NCBI GenBank assembly: GCA_009783295.1
Contig: WRHK01000032.1
Span: 1 to 43,805 of the forward strand
Origin: Promicromonosporaceae bacterium
GTDB lineage: Bacteria; Actinomycetota; Actinomycetes; Actinomycetales; Cellulomonadaceae
Length of the DNA stretch: 43,805 nucleotides
Direction: 5' to 3'
Every line of letters starts with the position of its first letter. Within the stretch, counting starts at the first letter, position 1. Below, piece by piece: positions 8,185 to 16,784 of this stretch. A program made the translations under genes and the position numbers. The notes under the pieces were generated by a model. The model searched no databases and had not been told where the DNA came from. It was given only the letters and a program-made list of their open reading frames with translations.

Positions 8185-8919
8185 GTGACCGACGAGCACC
8201 ACCCCGCACCGCCGCGGGCCCGCACCGCCCGCTCCCTCGCCCGCGAGACCCTGACGCGCGAGATCGTCGCCGCCGCCCGCGCCCGCCTGCGCACCGACGG
8301 CCCCGCCGGGCTCTCGCTGCGGGCCGTCGCCCGCGACGTCGGCATGGTGTCCTCCGCCGTCTACCGGTACGTGCCCAGCCGCGACGCCCTGCTGACGCTC
8401 CTGCTCGTCGAGACGTACGACGAACTCGGCGACGCCGTCGAGCAGGCCGAGGCCCGCGCACCCCGCGACGACCTCACCGGCCGCTGGCTCGCCGCCGCCC
8501 GCGGCCTGCGCCAGTGGTGCACCACCCACCCCGGCGAGTTCGCCCTGCTCTACGGCACACCCGTGCCCGGCTACGCCGCCCCGCCCGACACCGTCGAGCC
8601 CGCCACCCGCGTGGTCCGCGTGCTCGTCGGCATCGCCGCCGACGCCCAGCGCGCCGGCCTGCACCCCCGCCCCGCGCCCGACGGCGTGCCGCCCGCCGGC
8701 CCCGTCGTCGCCCCCGCCCGCGCCTACACCCTCGAGCGCGGCCTCATGCCCGACGACACCCCCGACGAGACGGTCGTGCGCACCCTCCTCGCCTGGAGCG
8801 CCCTCTTCGGCGCCATCTCCTTCGAGCTGTTCGGCCACCTCGAGGGCTCCGTCACCGACCCCGAGGCCTGGTACGACCAGGCCGCCGCCCGCCTCGCCGC
8901 CGACGCCGGCCTCGCCTGA
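8185..8919 (+). CDS. TetR/AcrR family transcriptional regulator
   Basis: 244 aa from the GTG at 8185 (TDEHHPAPP); an in-frame GTG at 8179 is the alternative, but 8185 fits a leaderless -10. The N-terminal TetR HTH is clear: LTREIVAAARARLRTDG, then LSLRAVARDVGMVSSAVYRY with recognition helix SSAVYRYV at about residues 50-70. The C-terminal part resembles the WHG-type ligand domain, with LRQWCTTHPGEFALLYGTPV. It would repress itself and the divergent reductase through the two CGAGAGC palindromes (inference). The ligand is unknown. The coding sequence has an extreme C bias at third positions, like its neighbours. Confidence 0.9.
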   Translation: MTDEHHPAPPRARTARSLARETLTREIVAAARARLRTDGPAGLSLRAVARDVGMVSSAVYRYVPSRDALLTLLLVETYDELGDAVEQAEARAPRDDLTGRWLAAARGLRQWCTTHPGEFALLYGTPVPGYAAPPDTVEPATRVVRVLVGIAADAQRAGLHPRPAPDGVPPAGPVVAPARAYTLERGLMPDDTPDETVVRTLLAWSALFGAISFELFGHLEGSVTDPEAWYDQAAARLAADAGLA

Positions 8920-9067
8920 CGACGCACAACCCGGCGAGCACCACCGGGCGGCACGGTGCCCCGAGACACCCGCCGCCCGGTAACCTGGGAGAACGGCCCC
9001 CGGGTCGCCACCCCGCGCGCAGCAACCGCCGCGCGGGCCCCTGAGCATCAACGAGATCGAGGTCACG

Positions 9068-9451
9068 GTGCCCACCGGCAAGGTCAAGTGGTTCGACGCG
9101 GAGCGCGGCTTCGGGTTCATCGCCGGCGACGACGGCGGCGAGGTCTTCCTGCACGCCTCCGCACTGCCCGCGGGCGTCGCCAACCCCAAGCCCGGCACGC
9201 GGGTCGACTACGGCGTGGCCGACGGCCGCCGCGGCCCGTCGGCGCTCGCGGTCAAGGTGCTCGACGCCGCGCCCTCCGTGGTCAAGGCCAAGCGCAAGGC
9301 GCCGTCCGAGATGGCGACCATCGTCGAAGACCTGATCAAGGTGCTCGACCGCGTGGGCGACGCCCTCAAGCACGGGCGCTACCCCGACGACAAGGCCGCC
9401 GAGCGCGTGGCCAAGCTGCTCCGCGCCGTCGCGGACGACCTCGAGGCCTGA
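9068..9451 (+). CDS. Cold-shock-domain protein with C-terminal helical extension
   Basis: 127 aa, GTG start. Residues 1-65 are a cold-shock (OB-fold) domain starting PTGKVKWFDAERGFGFI, which carries RNP1 (RGFGFI), and VFLHASAL, the RNP2-type strand. The usual 67-aa CspA is extended by about 60 charged, helical residues (MATIVEDLIKVLDRVGDALK). This two-part form occurs next to DUF3027 genes in actinobacteria. The product is predicted to be a cytoplasmic RNA/ssDNA chaperone. A TAACCT box at 8981-8986 would give a 5' leader of about 75 nt. A potential hairpin in that leader is reminiscent of cold-shock mRNAs, but I cannot show regulation. Confidence 0.93.
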   Translation: MPTGKVKWFDAERGFGFIAGDDGGEVFLHASALPAGVANPKPGTRVDYGVADGRRGPSALAVKVLDAAPSVVKAKRKAPSEMATIVEDLIKVLDRVGDALKHGRYPDDKAAERVAKLLRAVADDLEA

Positions 9452-9453
9452 GG

Positions 9454-9466
9454 GACAATAGCCCCG
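9454..9466 (+). promoter_or_regulatory. Leaderless promoter -10 of the DUF3027 gene
   Basis: GACAAT at 9454-9459 ends exactly 7 nt before the G of the GTG at 9466. No Shine-Dalgarno is present in the 14-bp gap after the cold-shock gene. It therefore looks like an internal leaderless promoter for the DUF3027/ATPase pair. Confidence 0.45.
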
Positions 9467-10311
9467 TGACTGCTGCCGAGGCCTCCGCCCGCCCCCGCCG
9501 CGCGGCCACCCGTCCCCTCAAGGAGACGGTGCTGGTCGGTGCCGTCGAGCTCGCGCGTGCCGCCGCGGCCGAGGTCGCGGAGTCGCCGTCGGACGTCGGC
9601 GAGCACCTCGGCACCGTCGTCGACGGCGAGCGCCTGGTCTCGCACCGGTTCGCCGCGGCGATGAAGGGCTACCAGGGCTGGTCGTGGGTGGTCACGCTGG
9701 CGCGCGTGCCGCGCGGGCGGTCCGCCACGGTGTGCGAGGTCGAGCTGCTGCCCGGCGACGGCGCGATCCTCGCCCCGCAGTGGCTGCCCTGGTCGGAGCG
9801 ACTTCGCCCGGGTGACATCGGCCCCGGCGACGTGCTGCCGTTCAAGGCCGACGACCCGCGCCTGGAGCCCGGGTTCACGCCTACCGGCGACCCGGAGGTC
9901 GACGGCGTGGCGATCGAGGAGCTCGCGCTGGCCCGCCAGCGCGTGCTGTCCCCGAAGGGCCGCGACGAGGCCGCGCAGCGCTGGTACCGCGGGCAGCGCG
10001 GCCCGACGTCGGCCGGTGCGGTCGCCTCGCCGGCCGAGTGCCTGTCGTGCGGCTTCCTCATCCCGCTGTCCGGCCCGCTGGGCCAGCTCTTCGGGGTGTG
10101 CGCCAACGAGTGGTCGCCCGACGACGGCAAGGTCGTCTCGCTGGACCACGGCTGCGGCGCCCACTCGGAGACGGACGTCGACCCGGCCCCCACGGACTGG
10201 CCGGCGCCCGACCCGCTGATCGACGAGACGACGCTGGAGCTGGTGCCGCCCGCCCCGGTGGTCGAGCCGACCCCGGCCGCCGAGCCGGTCGAGGCCCCCG
10301 AGGCGGAGTGA
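9466..10311 (+). CDS. DUF3027 domain protein
   Basis: 281 aa, GTG start chosen from the leaderless -10. The centre carries the DUF3027 hallmark region: KGYQGWSWVVTLARVPRG near residue 67, followed by ILAPQWLPWSERLRPGDIGP. A probable metal site lies at C192-L-S-C195, C212, C230 and H233. The C-terminal ~35 residues are low-complexity Pro/Glu/Ala. The function is unknown. The family is actinobacterial and usually sits beside the large Hsp90-like ATPase encoded next. Here the stop overlaps the ATPase start (GTGA, 10308-10311), implying translational coupling and a shared function. Confidence 0.9.
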   Translation: MTAAEASARPRRAATRPLKETVLVGAVELARAAAAEVAESPSDVGEHLGTVVDGERLVSHRFAAAMKGYQGWSWVVTLARVPRGRSATVCEVELLPGDGAILAPQWLPWSERLRPGDIGPGDVLPFKADDPRLEPGFTPTGDPEVDGVAIEELALARQRVLSPKGRDEAAQRWYRGQRGPTSAGAVASPAECLSCGFLIPLSGPLGQLFGVCANEWSPDDGKVVSLDHGCGAHSETDVDPAPTDWPAPDPLIDETTLELVPPAPVVEPTPAAEPVEAPEAE

Positions 10312-13250
10312 CCGCCGACCCGTTCGGCACCGAGGCGCTGCGCCGCGCCGTCGTCGACGCCTGGCGCTCCTCGCCGACGCGACGCCGCGAGGACGCCAAC
10401 CTCGAGGAGGACCACGCCCGCGGCTACTACCGCGACCGCGTGGTGGTCGAGCTGGCGCAGAACGCCGCCGACGCCGCGACGCGCGCGGGCGTCCCCGGCG
10501 AGGTCACCTTCCGCCTGGACGCGACCGCCGAGCCGGCGACGCTGCAGGCCACGAACACGGGAACCCCGCTGGACGCCGCGGGGGTCGCCTCGCTCGCGTC
10601 GCTGCGCGCGTCGTCCAAGGGCGCCGGGTCGGTGGGCCGTTTCGGCGTCGGGTTCGCGGCCGTCCGCTCGGTGAGCGACGACGTCTCGGTCCGGTCGGCG
10701 TCCGGGGGAGTCCGGTTCGCCGAGCCCCTGGCGCGCGAGGCCGCCGGGGGCGACGGCCCGCTCGCGGTGCTGCGCCTCCCGTTCCCTGCGCCGCCGGTGC
10801 CGGGCGACACGGTCGTGGAGCTGGTGCTGCGCGACGCCGGTGCCACAGGCGCGGTCCGTGCCCAGCTCGACGCCGTCGACGACGCGCTGCTGCTCGCGCT
10901 GCCGGGGCTCGCCCGGGTGGTCGTCGAGGTGGTCGCCCCCGACGGCGTCGGGCGCCGCACGCTCGACGACGTCGCCTCCCGCTGGACCACCCGCCGGGCC
11001 TCGGGCGAGCTGACGCCGGCCGACGTCGCCGACCTGCCCACCGAGCAGCAGCGCACGCCCTGGTCGCTGACGTGGGCGCTGCCGCACGACCCGGCCGCCG
11101 CCCGAGGCACGACCGGCGTGCTGCACTCGCCCACCGCGACCGAGGTGCCGCTCGCCTTCCCGGCGCTCCTGGTGGCGACGTTCCCCGTCGACCCGGGACG
11201 CCGCCGCGTGCTGCCCGGCGCGGCCACGGACCGGATCGCCGCAGAGGCCGGGCGCGCCTACGCGGCGCTGCTGGCCGAGGTCGCGCCGGCCCGCGGGGCC
11301 GAGGTTCTCGCGCTGGTCCCGACGGGCCTGCCCACCGGGGAGGTCGACGCGGCGGTCCGCCAGGCCGCCCTGGAGGCGCTGGCCACGGCGCCGCTGCTGC
11401 CCGGGCGGGTCGCGCCGCGGGACGCCGTCGTGGTCGCCGGGGCGGCCGGCGAGGACGACGCCCTGGCCGACGTGCTCGGCACGGTCGCCCTGCCGGTGCG
11501 GTTCCACGGGCTGGCCCGGCAGCTCGGCGCGAGCGTGGTGCCCCTGGCCGACGCGCTCGACGGCCTGCCCGCCGGCATGGCACCGGAGCGATGGCACGCG
11601 GTGTACGCGGCACTCGCCCCGCACGTCGCCGACGCGGCGGTCCGCGAGGCGCTCTCGGGCGCGCCCGTCCCGCTCGCGGACGGCAGGGTGGCCCGCGGCG
11701 TGCGCGGCCTCGTGCTCCCGGGCGCCGGGGCTGAGGGGTCCGCGACCGGGGGCGACGACCCGGTCGCCGAGGCCGCACGGACCCTCGGCGTCCGCCTGGT
11801 CCACCCGGACGCGGCGCATGCCGTGCTGGAGCGCGTGGGTGCGGTGCACCTCGACCCGCGCGCCCTGCTCGCCGACCCGCAGGTGCGCGGCGCCGGCCTC
11901 GCCGCGGCGGAGGCGCTGCTCGACGACGCCGGCGACCTCGAGGCGCGGGAGGTGGTCGCGGCGGCCCTCGAGCTCGCCCGGGCCGCGCTCGACGCCGGCG
12001 GGGAGGGCCTCCCGTTCTGGCTGGGCGAGCTGCCGGTCCGCACGGCCGACGGCGACCTCGCCGCCCTGCGCGAGACGGCGCTGCCCGGCACCTGGGCGGC
12101 CGACGCCCTCGACGCGCTCGCCGTCGTGGGCGAGCGTGAGGTCGACCGGTACGGCGAGGCGACCCTCGAGGCGGCCGGCGCGCACGCGGGCCTGGACGTC
12201 TACACGGTCCGCGACGCCGTCACCCCGGCCCTCGACGGCCCGGAGGACGACGAGGACGGCGAGGCCGCCTGGCTGGCGGACTGGTCCGAGTACCTGGAGC
12301 ACCTCGCCGGCCTGTGGGGCTCGGACGTGCTGGTCGACGAGCTCGCCGCGGTCGCCGACCTCGACGCCGTCGCCGACGACGCCTGGCCCGACGCCCTCCG
12401 CCGCATCGCCGCAGGCCAGGGCACCCGTGCGGCGCTCGTCGACCCGGTGCTGCCGGGAGCCGGGGCCCGGCCGGGGGCCGCGCACGCGCCGTCGTACACC
12501 GCGTGGTGGCTGCGCCGGCACCTGGGCGCGCCGTTCGCGCTGCACGACGGCGTCCCCCTGCTGCCGCCCCCGCCCGAGGCGACGCGGGGCCTCGACGAGC
12601 AGGCGCTGCGGGCCCTGGGCGGTGTCGGGTCGCTCGACGAGTCCGGCCCGGGGGACTGGCCGCAGGTGCTGGCGGCGCTCGGCCCGCGGGGCACGCAGCT
12701 TCCCGTGAGCGACGCCCTCGCCGTCTGGCGGGGCCTCGCCGCGCTGGCCGTCCGCCTCGACCCCGACGACCGCCTCGCCGCGCTCGACCCGCTCCCCGCC
12801 GTCGTCCCCGCGCTCCGCGACGGGCAGCCGCCGGCCACGGAGGACGCCGAGGACGTCACGGTGGCGCCGGGGCGCCGCTGGGCACAGCTCGGCGCCGTCG
12901 TCCCCGCCACGCCGCACGCCGCGGAGGCCCTGGCCGAGCTGCTCGACCTGCCGCTCGCCGTCGAGCAGCGCCCCGACGCCGACGGCGACCCGCGGGACGT
13001 GCCCGCGCCGGTGACCGCGCTGGACCCGCGCCTGCCCGCCCTATGGCGCCACCACGACGACCTCACGGTCGCCGGCACGCCGGTGCGGTTCTGGGTGCAC
13101 GACGGCGAGGCCCACGCGACGGACGAGTCGAGCCTGGCCGACGCCCTCGCCGACCTGCTCGAGGACCCCTCGAAGGCCGCGCTGCTCCGGGAGGCCCTGG
13201 CCGACCCGGCACATGCGGCGGCGGCCTGGGCGGTCAGCGCCTGGAGCTAG
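10308..13250 (+). CDS. Sacsin N-terminal ATP-binding-like (GHKL/Hsp90-fold) protein
   Basis: 980 aa, GTG start overlapping the DUF3027 stop. The N-terminal ~230 residues are a Bergerat (GHKL) ATPase: N box VELAQNAADA (E48, N52), G1-like ATNTGTPLD at about 81-89, and G2 VGRFGVGFAAV at about 109-119. The remaining ~750 residues are an Ala/Leu/Asp-rich region without a recognised catalytic motif. The G1 motif lacks the usual Asp (N-T-G instead of D-x-G), though the N box and glycine-rich lid look intact. Sacsin/Hsp90-like proteins act as chaperones, and some bacterial GHKL proteins of this size belong to defence or repair systems. No function can be assigned here. Confidence 0.88.
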   Translation: MTADPFGTEALRRAVVDAWRSSPTRRREDANLEEDHARGYYRDRVVVELAQNAADAATRAGVPGEVTFRLDATAEPATLQATNTGTPLDAAGVASLASLRASSKGAGSVGRFGVGFAAVRSVSDDVSVRSASGGVRFAEPLAREAAGGDGPLAVLRLPFPAPPVPGDTVVELVLRDAGATGAVRAQLDAVDDALLLALPGLARVVVEVVAPDGVGRRTLDDVASRWTTRRASGELTPADVADLPTEQQRTPWSLTWALPHDPAAARGTTGVLHSPTATEVPLAFPALLVATFPVDPGRRRVLPGAATDRIAAEAGRAYAALLAEVAPARGAEVLALVPTGLPTGEVDAAVRQAALEALATAPLLPGRVAPRDAVVVAGAAGEDDALADVLGTVALPVRFHGLARQLGASVVPLADALDGLPAGMAPERWHAVYAALAPHVADAAVREALSGAPVPLADGRVARGVRGLVLPGAGAEGSATGGDDPVAEAARTLGVRLVHPDAAHAVLERVGAVHLDPRALLADPQVRGAGLAAAEALLDDAGDLEAREVVAAALELARAALDAGGEGLPFWLGELPVRTADGDLAALRETALPGTWAADALDALAVVGEREVDRYGEATLEAAGAHAGLDVYTVRDAVTPALDGPEDDEDGEAAWLADWSEYLEHLAGLWGSDVLVDELAAVADLDAVADDAWPDALRRIAAGQGTRAALVDPVLPGAGARPGAAHAPSYTAWWLRRHLGAPFALHDGVPLLPPPPEATRGLDEQALRALGGVGSLDESGPGDWPQVLAALGPRGTQLPVSDALAVWRGLAALAVRLDPDDRLAALDPLPAVVPALRDGQPPATEDAEDVTVAPGRRWAQLGAVVPATPHAAEALAELLDLPLAVEQRPDADGDPRDVPAPVTALDPRLPALWRHHDDLTVAGTPVRFWVHDGEAHATDESSLADALADLLEDPSKAALLREALADPAHAAAAWAVSAWS

Positions 13251-13490
13251 TCAGGCCCGGTGCCGTCGGTCCCACAGCAGGCCGACGCCGCCGAGCGCGA
13301 GCCCCGCACCGCACACCGCGACCTCGATCCACCCGCCGACACCGGCCAGGGTGAGCACCACCAGGACCACGAGCGCGACGACCCACGCCCCGATCCCGAC
13401 GAGCAGCACCTTGCGCAGGTCGACCGCGAGCGGGCCGGGCCCGGGGCGGCGCGCCTCGGGGTGTGTCAGGAGGCGGACGAGCGAGGGCAC
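13251..13490 (-). CDS. DUF2530 small membrane protein
   Basis: 79 aa, GTG start. After a short hydrophilic N-terminus with PLAVDLRKVLLVGIGAWVVA there are two transmembrane helices (about 31-51 and 56-73), ending in the basic tail WDRRHRA; this is the DUF2530 layout. It is convergent with the ATPase gene, its stop abutting the ATPase TAG without any spacer. A perfect TAGACT -10 (13502-13497) places transcription exactly on the GTG, so the mRNA is probably leaderless. The function is unknown. Confidence 0.85.
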   Translation of the reverse strand: MPSLVRLLTHPEARRPGPGPLAVDLRKVLLVGIGAWVVALVVLVVLTLAGVGGWIEVAVCGAGLALGGVGLLWDRRHRA

Positions 13491-13496
13491 CTCGTC

Positions 13497-13502
13497 AGTC
13501 TA
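13497..13502 (-). promoter_or_regulatory. Leaderless -10 of the DUF2530 gene
   Basis: TAGACT on the minus strand is followed by 6 nt (GACGAG) and then the GTG at 13490. The surrounding CTCCTAGACT is shared with the promoters at 13624 and 20213. Confidence 0.5.
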
Positions 13503-13600
13503 GGAGCGCTGCCACGCCTGGCCCTCCTGAAAGTCGCGTGGTGCCGGTCGCCCTCGGGTGAACTGCGGGTGAGCGCCGGGGTGAAAGGCCCGCAGAGGCA

Positions 13601-13629
13601 TCAACACGGGGCACACGCGCTCCTAGAGT
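13601..13629 (+). promoter_or_regulatory. Candidate promoter of the sugar transferase gene
   Basis: TCAACA (13601-13606), a 17-bp spacer and TAGAGT (13624-13629) fit a vegetative promoter. Transcription would begin near 13636, giving a leader of about 30 nt with a CGAGG ribosome site before the GTG at 13666. Confidence 0.45.
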
Positions 13630-13665
13630 CAAGACCGAACGGCCCGACACCCACCCGAGGAACCC

Positions 13666-15162
13666 GTGAGCGCGATGACCCAAGGCTCGCTCGTCAGCCC
13701 CCGCGCAGCACTGCGCGCGAGCGGGCTGCGTGCCGCCCGGGACGTGTTCCGCCGGGCCCCCTGGTCCACGGGCTACCGCCGCCGGCTGATGCTCACCGAC
13801 GCCGCGGTGATCGTCGCGGCGATCGCGCTGACGGACGTGGTGCGCGGGGAGGCCGCGACGCTCCCGGCCGAGGCCTGGCGCGTCGCCCTCTCGCTCGGCC
13901 TGGCCGTCCTGTGGATGGCGGCGCTCCTGGGGAGCCGCTCCTACGACCCGCGCGTGTTCGGCTCCGGCCCGATGGAGTACCACCGCGTGTTCGACGCGTC
14001 GTGGCGCCTCTTCAGCGTGGTCACCGTGGTCGCGTTCCTGGTCGCAGCCGACGCCGCGCGCACCTACCTGCTGGTCACGCTGCCGGTGGGCCTCGCCGGC
14101 CTGCTCACGTTCCGCTACGCCTGGCGGCAGTGGCTGCACCGCCACCGCGCCGAGCGCGGCATGACGACCGCGGTGCTCGCCGTCGGCCTGCGCGAGCAGG
14201 CGGAGCGGCTGATCCAGGAGCTCAACGAGACCCGGCCCGACTTCGGCTACCGCGTCGTTGGCGTCTGCATCCCCACGGGCACGGTCCGCGCGGGCGAGGA
14301 GGTCGCCGGCGTGCCGGTGCTCGGCGACCTGCGCACCGCCGGCACGGTGGCCCAGCAGATCGGCGCCGACTGCGTCGCCGTCTCCAGCTCCGACGCCATC
14401 ACGGCCGACGTCGTGCGCAAGCTGGGTTGGCAGCTCGAGCCCGTCGGCGTCGACCTCATGCTCACCGCGGAGCTCGCCGGCGTCGCCGGCCCGCGCATCA
14501 CCATCACCCCCGCCTCCGGTGTGGCCCTGCTGCACGTGGACGCCCCGCGGTTCGAGGGACCGAAGTTCCTGCTCAAGGCCGCCGTCGACTGGGTGGGCGC
14601 CGCGCTGCTCACCCTGGTGCTCGCGCCCGTGCTCGCGGCGATCGCCGTCGCGGTCAAGGTCACGTCGCCCGGCCCCGCGCTCTTCCGCCAGGAGCGGGTG
14701 GGCCTGGGTGGCCGCCGGTTCAACATGCTCAAGTTCCGCACCATGGACGTCGACGCCGAGGCGAGGGCCGCCGCCCTCAAGCAGCAGGCGAACGACGGCG
14801 CCGGACCGCTCTTCAAGCAGCGGCACGACCCGCGGATCACGCGCATCGGCCGGGTGCTGCGCCGCTACTCGCTGGACGAGCTCCCGCAGCTGTTCAACGT
14901 GCTCGGCGGGTCGATGAGCCTGGTGGGCCCTCGCCCGCCGCTGCCCGCCGAGGCGAGCGCGTACGAGGCGCGCATGCGCCGCCGCTTCCTGGTCAAGCCC
15001 GGCCTGACGGGCCTGTGGCAGGTGGGCGGCCGCTCCGACCTGGAGTGGGAGGAGTGCGTGCGCCTCGACGTCTACTACGCCGAGAACTGGACGCTGTTCG
15101 GCGACCTGATGATCCTCGCGCGCACCGCGCGGGCCGTGCTGACGGGCGCCGGGGCCTACTGA
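13666..15162 (+). CDS. Initiating polyprenyl-phosphate sugar-1-phosphate transferase
   Basis: 498 aa, GTG start. The N-terminal ~130 residues hold about four membrane helices. A nucleotide-binding-like central domain (TTAVLAVGLREQAERLIQEL) follows, then one more membrane helix and the C-terminal bacterial sugar transferase domain with SPGPALFRQERVGLGG, KFRTM, LDELPQLFNVLGG, SLVGPRP and GLTGLWQVGGR. Proteins of this WbaP/CpsE layout attach the first sugar phosphate to undecaprenyl phosphate at the inner membrane to start capsule, exopolysaccharide or wall-glycan repeat units. No other glycosyltransferase, Wzx or Wzy gene is in the window, so it stands alone. The UDP-glucose dehydrogenase 5 kb away could supply a precursor (inference). 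Confidence 0.92.
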   Translation: MSAMTQGSLVSPRAALRASGLRAARDVFRRAPWSTGYRRRLMLTDAAVIVAAIALTDVVRGEAATLPAEAWRVALSLGLAVLWMAALLGSRSYDPRVFGSGPMEYHRVFDASWRLFSVVTVVAFLVAADAARTYLLVTLPVGLAGLLTFRYAWRQWLHRHRAERGMTTAVLAVGLREQAERLIQELNETRPDFGYRVVGVCIPTGTVRAGEEVAGVPVLGDLRTAGTVAQQIGADCVAVSSSDAITADVVRKLGWQLEPVGVDLMLTAELAGVAGPRITITPASGVALLHVDAPRFEGPKFLLKAAVDWVGAALLTLVLAPVLAAIAVAVKVTSPGPALFRQERVGLGGRRFNMLKFRTMDVDAEARAAALKQQANDGAGPLFKQRHDPRITRIGRVLRRYSLDELPQLFNVLGGSMSLVGPRPPLPAEASAYEARMRRRFLVKPGLTGLWQVGGRSDLEWEECVRLDVYYAENWTLFGDLMILARTARAVLTGAGAY

Positions 15163-15254
15163 CACCCTCCGGAGGCCCGGTTCCGGGCGATCCGTGAGCG
15201 TCGACACATCACTCCGTCTTAACGGATCCTTCACCGCGCTGGCACTATACGGCC

Positions 15255-16712
15255 ATGGCCACCACGACCACCGCGCCGCCCGAGGGCAAGAGCGCGATCG
15301 ACCGCTTCTTCAAGATCTCCGAACGGGGATCGACCGTCTGGACCGAGGTCCGGGGCGGTCTCGTCACGTTCTTCACGATGGCGTACATCATCGTGCTGAA
15401 CCCGATCATCCTGGGCGGTGTCAAGGACGGCACCGGCCACCTGCTCGCAGGCGGTGACACCGCGCAGATCGCCGCGGTCACGGCCCTGGTCGCGGGCGTC
15501 ATGACCATCCTCATGGGCGTCTTCGCGAACTTCCCGCTCGCGCTCGCGGCAGGCCTCGGCATCAACGCCGTCGTCGCCTACTCCATCGCCACGATCCCCA
15601 ACATGACCTGGGCCGATGCCATGGGCATCATCGTCATGGAGGGCATCATCATCCTGATCCTGGTGCTCACCGGGTTCCGGGAAGCCGTGTTCAACGCGGT
15701 GCCGCACGAGCTCAAGGTCGCCATCTCCGTCGGCATCGGCCTCTTCATCGCGTTCATCGGCTTCGTCGACTCGGGCTTCGTGCGCACCGGTTCCGGCACG
15801 CCCGTCCAGCTCGGCATCAACGGGTCGCTGACCTCGTGGCCGATCTTCGTCTTCGCGTTCGGCCTGATCCTCGCGATCATCCTCATGATCAAGAAGGTGC
15901 GCGGCGGCATCCTCATCGCGATCATCGCCTCCACCGTGCTGGCGATCATCGTCGAGGCCATCGGCAACCTGGGCGCCCAGACGCCCGACGGCAAGAACCC
16001 GGGCGGCTGGCAGCTCAACGTGCCGCACCTGGTCGACCAGTGGCACGGCCCGAACTTCGGCATCCTCGGCAACTTCTCGCTGCTGGGCTCGTTCCGGAAC
16101 ATCGGCGTCGTCGCCGTCATCCTGCTGGTCTTCACCCTCATGCTCGCCGACTTCTTCGACACGATGGGCACCATGGTGGCCGTCGGCGGCGAGGCCGGCC
16201 TGCTCGACGAGAAGGGCAACCCGCCCAGCACCCGCCAGATCCTGGTGATCGACTCGCTCGCCGCCGCCGCCGGTGGCGCGGGTTCGGTGTCGTCGAACAC
16301 CGCGTTCATCGAGTCGGCAGCGGGCGTCGGCGACGGCGCGCGCACCGGCCTCGCGTCGGTGACCACCGGCATCGCGTTCCTGCTGGCGATGTTCCTCAGC
16401 CCGGTCGTCGAGATGATCCCCTACGAGGCCGCCACCCCGGCCCTCGTCGTCGTCGGCTTCCTGATGCTCACGCAGGTCACGGGCATCGACTGGAAGAACT
16501 ACGAGGTGGCGCTGCCCGCGTTCCTCACCATCGTGCTCATGCCGTTCACCTACTCGATCACGGCGGGCATCGGCGCCGGCGTCATCGCGTTCGTGGTCAT
16601 CAAGCTCGTGGTCGGCAAGGCCAAGGCCGTCCACCCGCTGCTGTACGTCGCGGCGATCATGTTCGTCCTGTACTTCCTCCAGGGCGTGCTGCGCAGCTGG
16701 ATCGGCTTCTGA
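15255..16712 (+). CDS. NCS2-family purine (adenine/guanine/hypoxanthine) permease
   Basis: 485 aa, ATG start. It begins with the family-typical IDRFFKISERGSTVWTEVRGG segment and TFFTMAYIIVLNPIIL, and has about 12-14 transmembrane helices. Signature stretches are GLGINAVVAY, LMLADFFDTMGTMVAVG and GAGSVSSNTAFIESAAGVG. These place it in the AzgA/GhxP-like clade of proton-coupled purine-base importers rather than the uracil/xanthine clade. CACTAT at 15243-15248 sits 7 nt before the ATG, so a leaderless start is possible. No purine riboswitch was recognised upstream. The gene converges on the unknown 16785 gene with a strong bidirectional hairpin between them. Confidence 0.93.
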   Translation: MATTTTAPPEGKSAIDRFFKISERGSTVWTEVRGGLVTFFTMAYIIVLNPIILGGVKDGTGHLLAGGDTAQIAAVTALVAGVMTILMGVFANFPLALAAGLGINAVVAYSIATIPNMTWADAMGIIVMEGIIILILVLTGFREAVFNAVPHELKVAISVGIGLFIAFIGFVDSGFVRTGSGTPVQLGINGSLTSWPIFVFAFGLILAIILMIKKVRGGILIAIIASTVLAIIVEAIGNLGAQTPDGKNPGGWQLNVPHLVDQWHGPNFGILGNFSLLGSFRNIGVVAVILLVFTLMLADFFDTMGTMVAVGGEAGLLDEKGNPPSTRQILVIDSLAAAAGGAGSVSSNTAFIESAAGVGDGARTGLASVTTGIAFLLAMFLSPVVEMIPYEAATPALVVVGFLMLTQVTGIDWKNYEVALPAFLTIVLMPFTYSITAGIGAGVIAFVVIKLVVGKAKAVHPLLYVAAIMFVLYFLQGVLRSWIGF

Positions 16713-16727
16713 CCGACCGGTAGGACG

Positions 16728-16772
16728 ACGACGGCCGGCCGCTCCCCCGAGGGAGCGACCGGCCGCCGTCGT
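16728..16772. terminator. Bidirectional hairpin terminator
   Basis: A GC-rich stem of about 20 bp begins ACGACGG, ends CCGTCGT and closes with GCTCCC-CCGA-GGGAGC. It lies between two convergent genes and probably ends transcription from both sides. No long T-tract is present, as is common in high-GC actinobacteria. Confidence 0.8.
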
Positions 16773-16784
16773 TCGTACGGGTGG

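Noticed and set aside
10038-10307. Extension of the GHKL ATPase frame into the DUF3027 gene
   Set aside because: The upstream part is out-of-frame shadow of DUF3027. The GTG at 10308 with a 4-bp overlap is the normal coupled start.
15163-15254. Purine riboswitch before the NCS2 permease
   Set aside because: Only 92 bp are available, and none of the conserved purine-aptamer loop sequences is present. A small GATCCGT/ACGGATC inverted repeat is all that can be seen.
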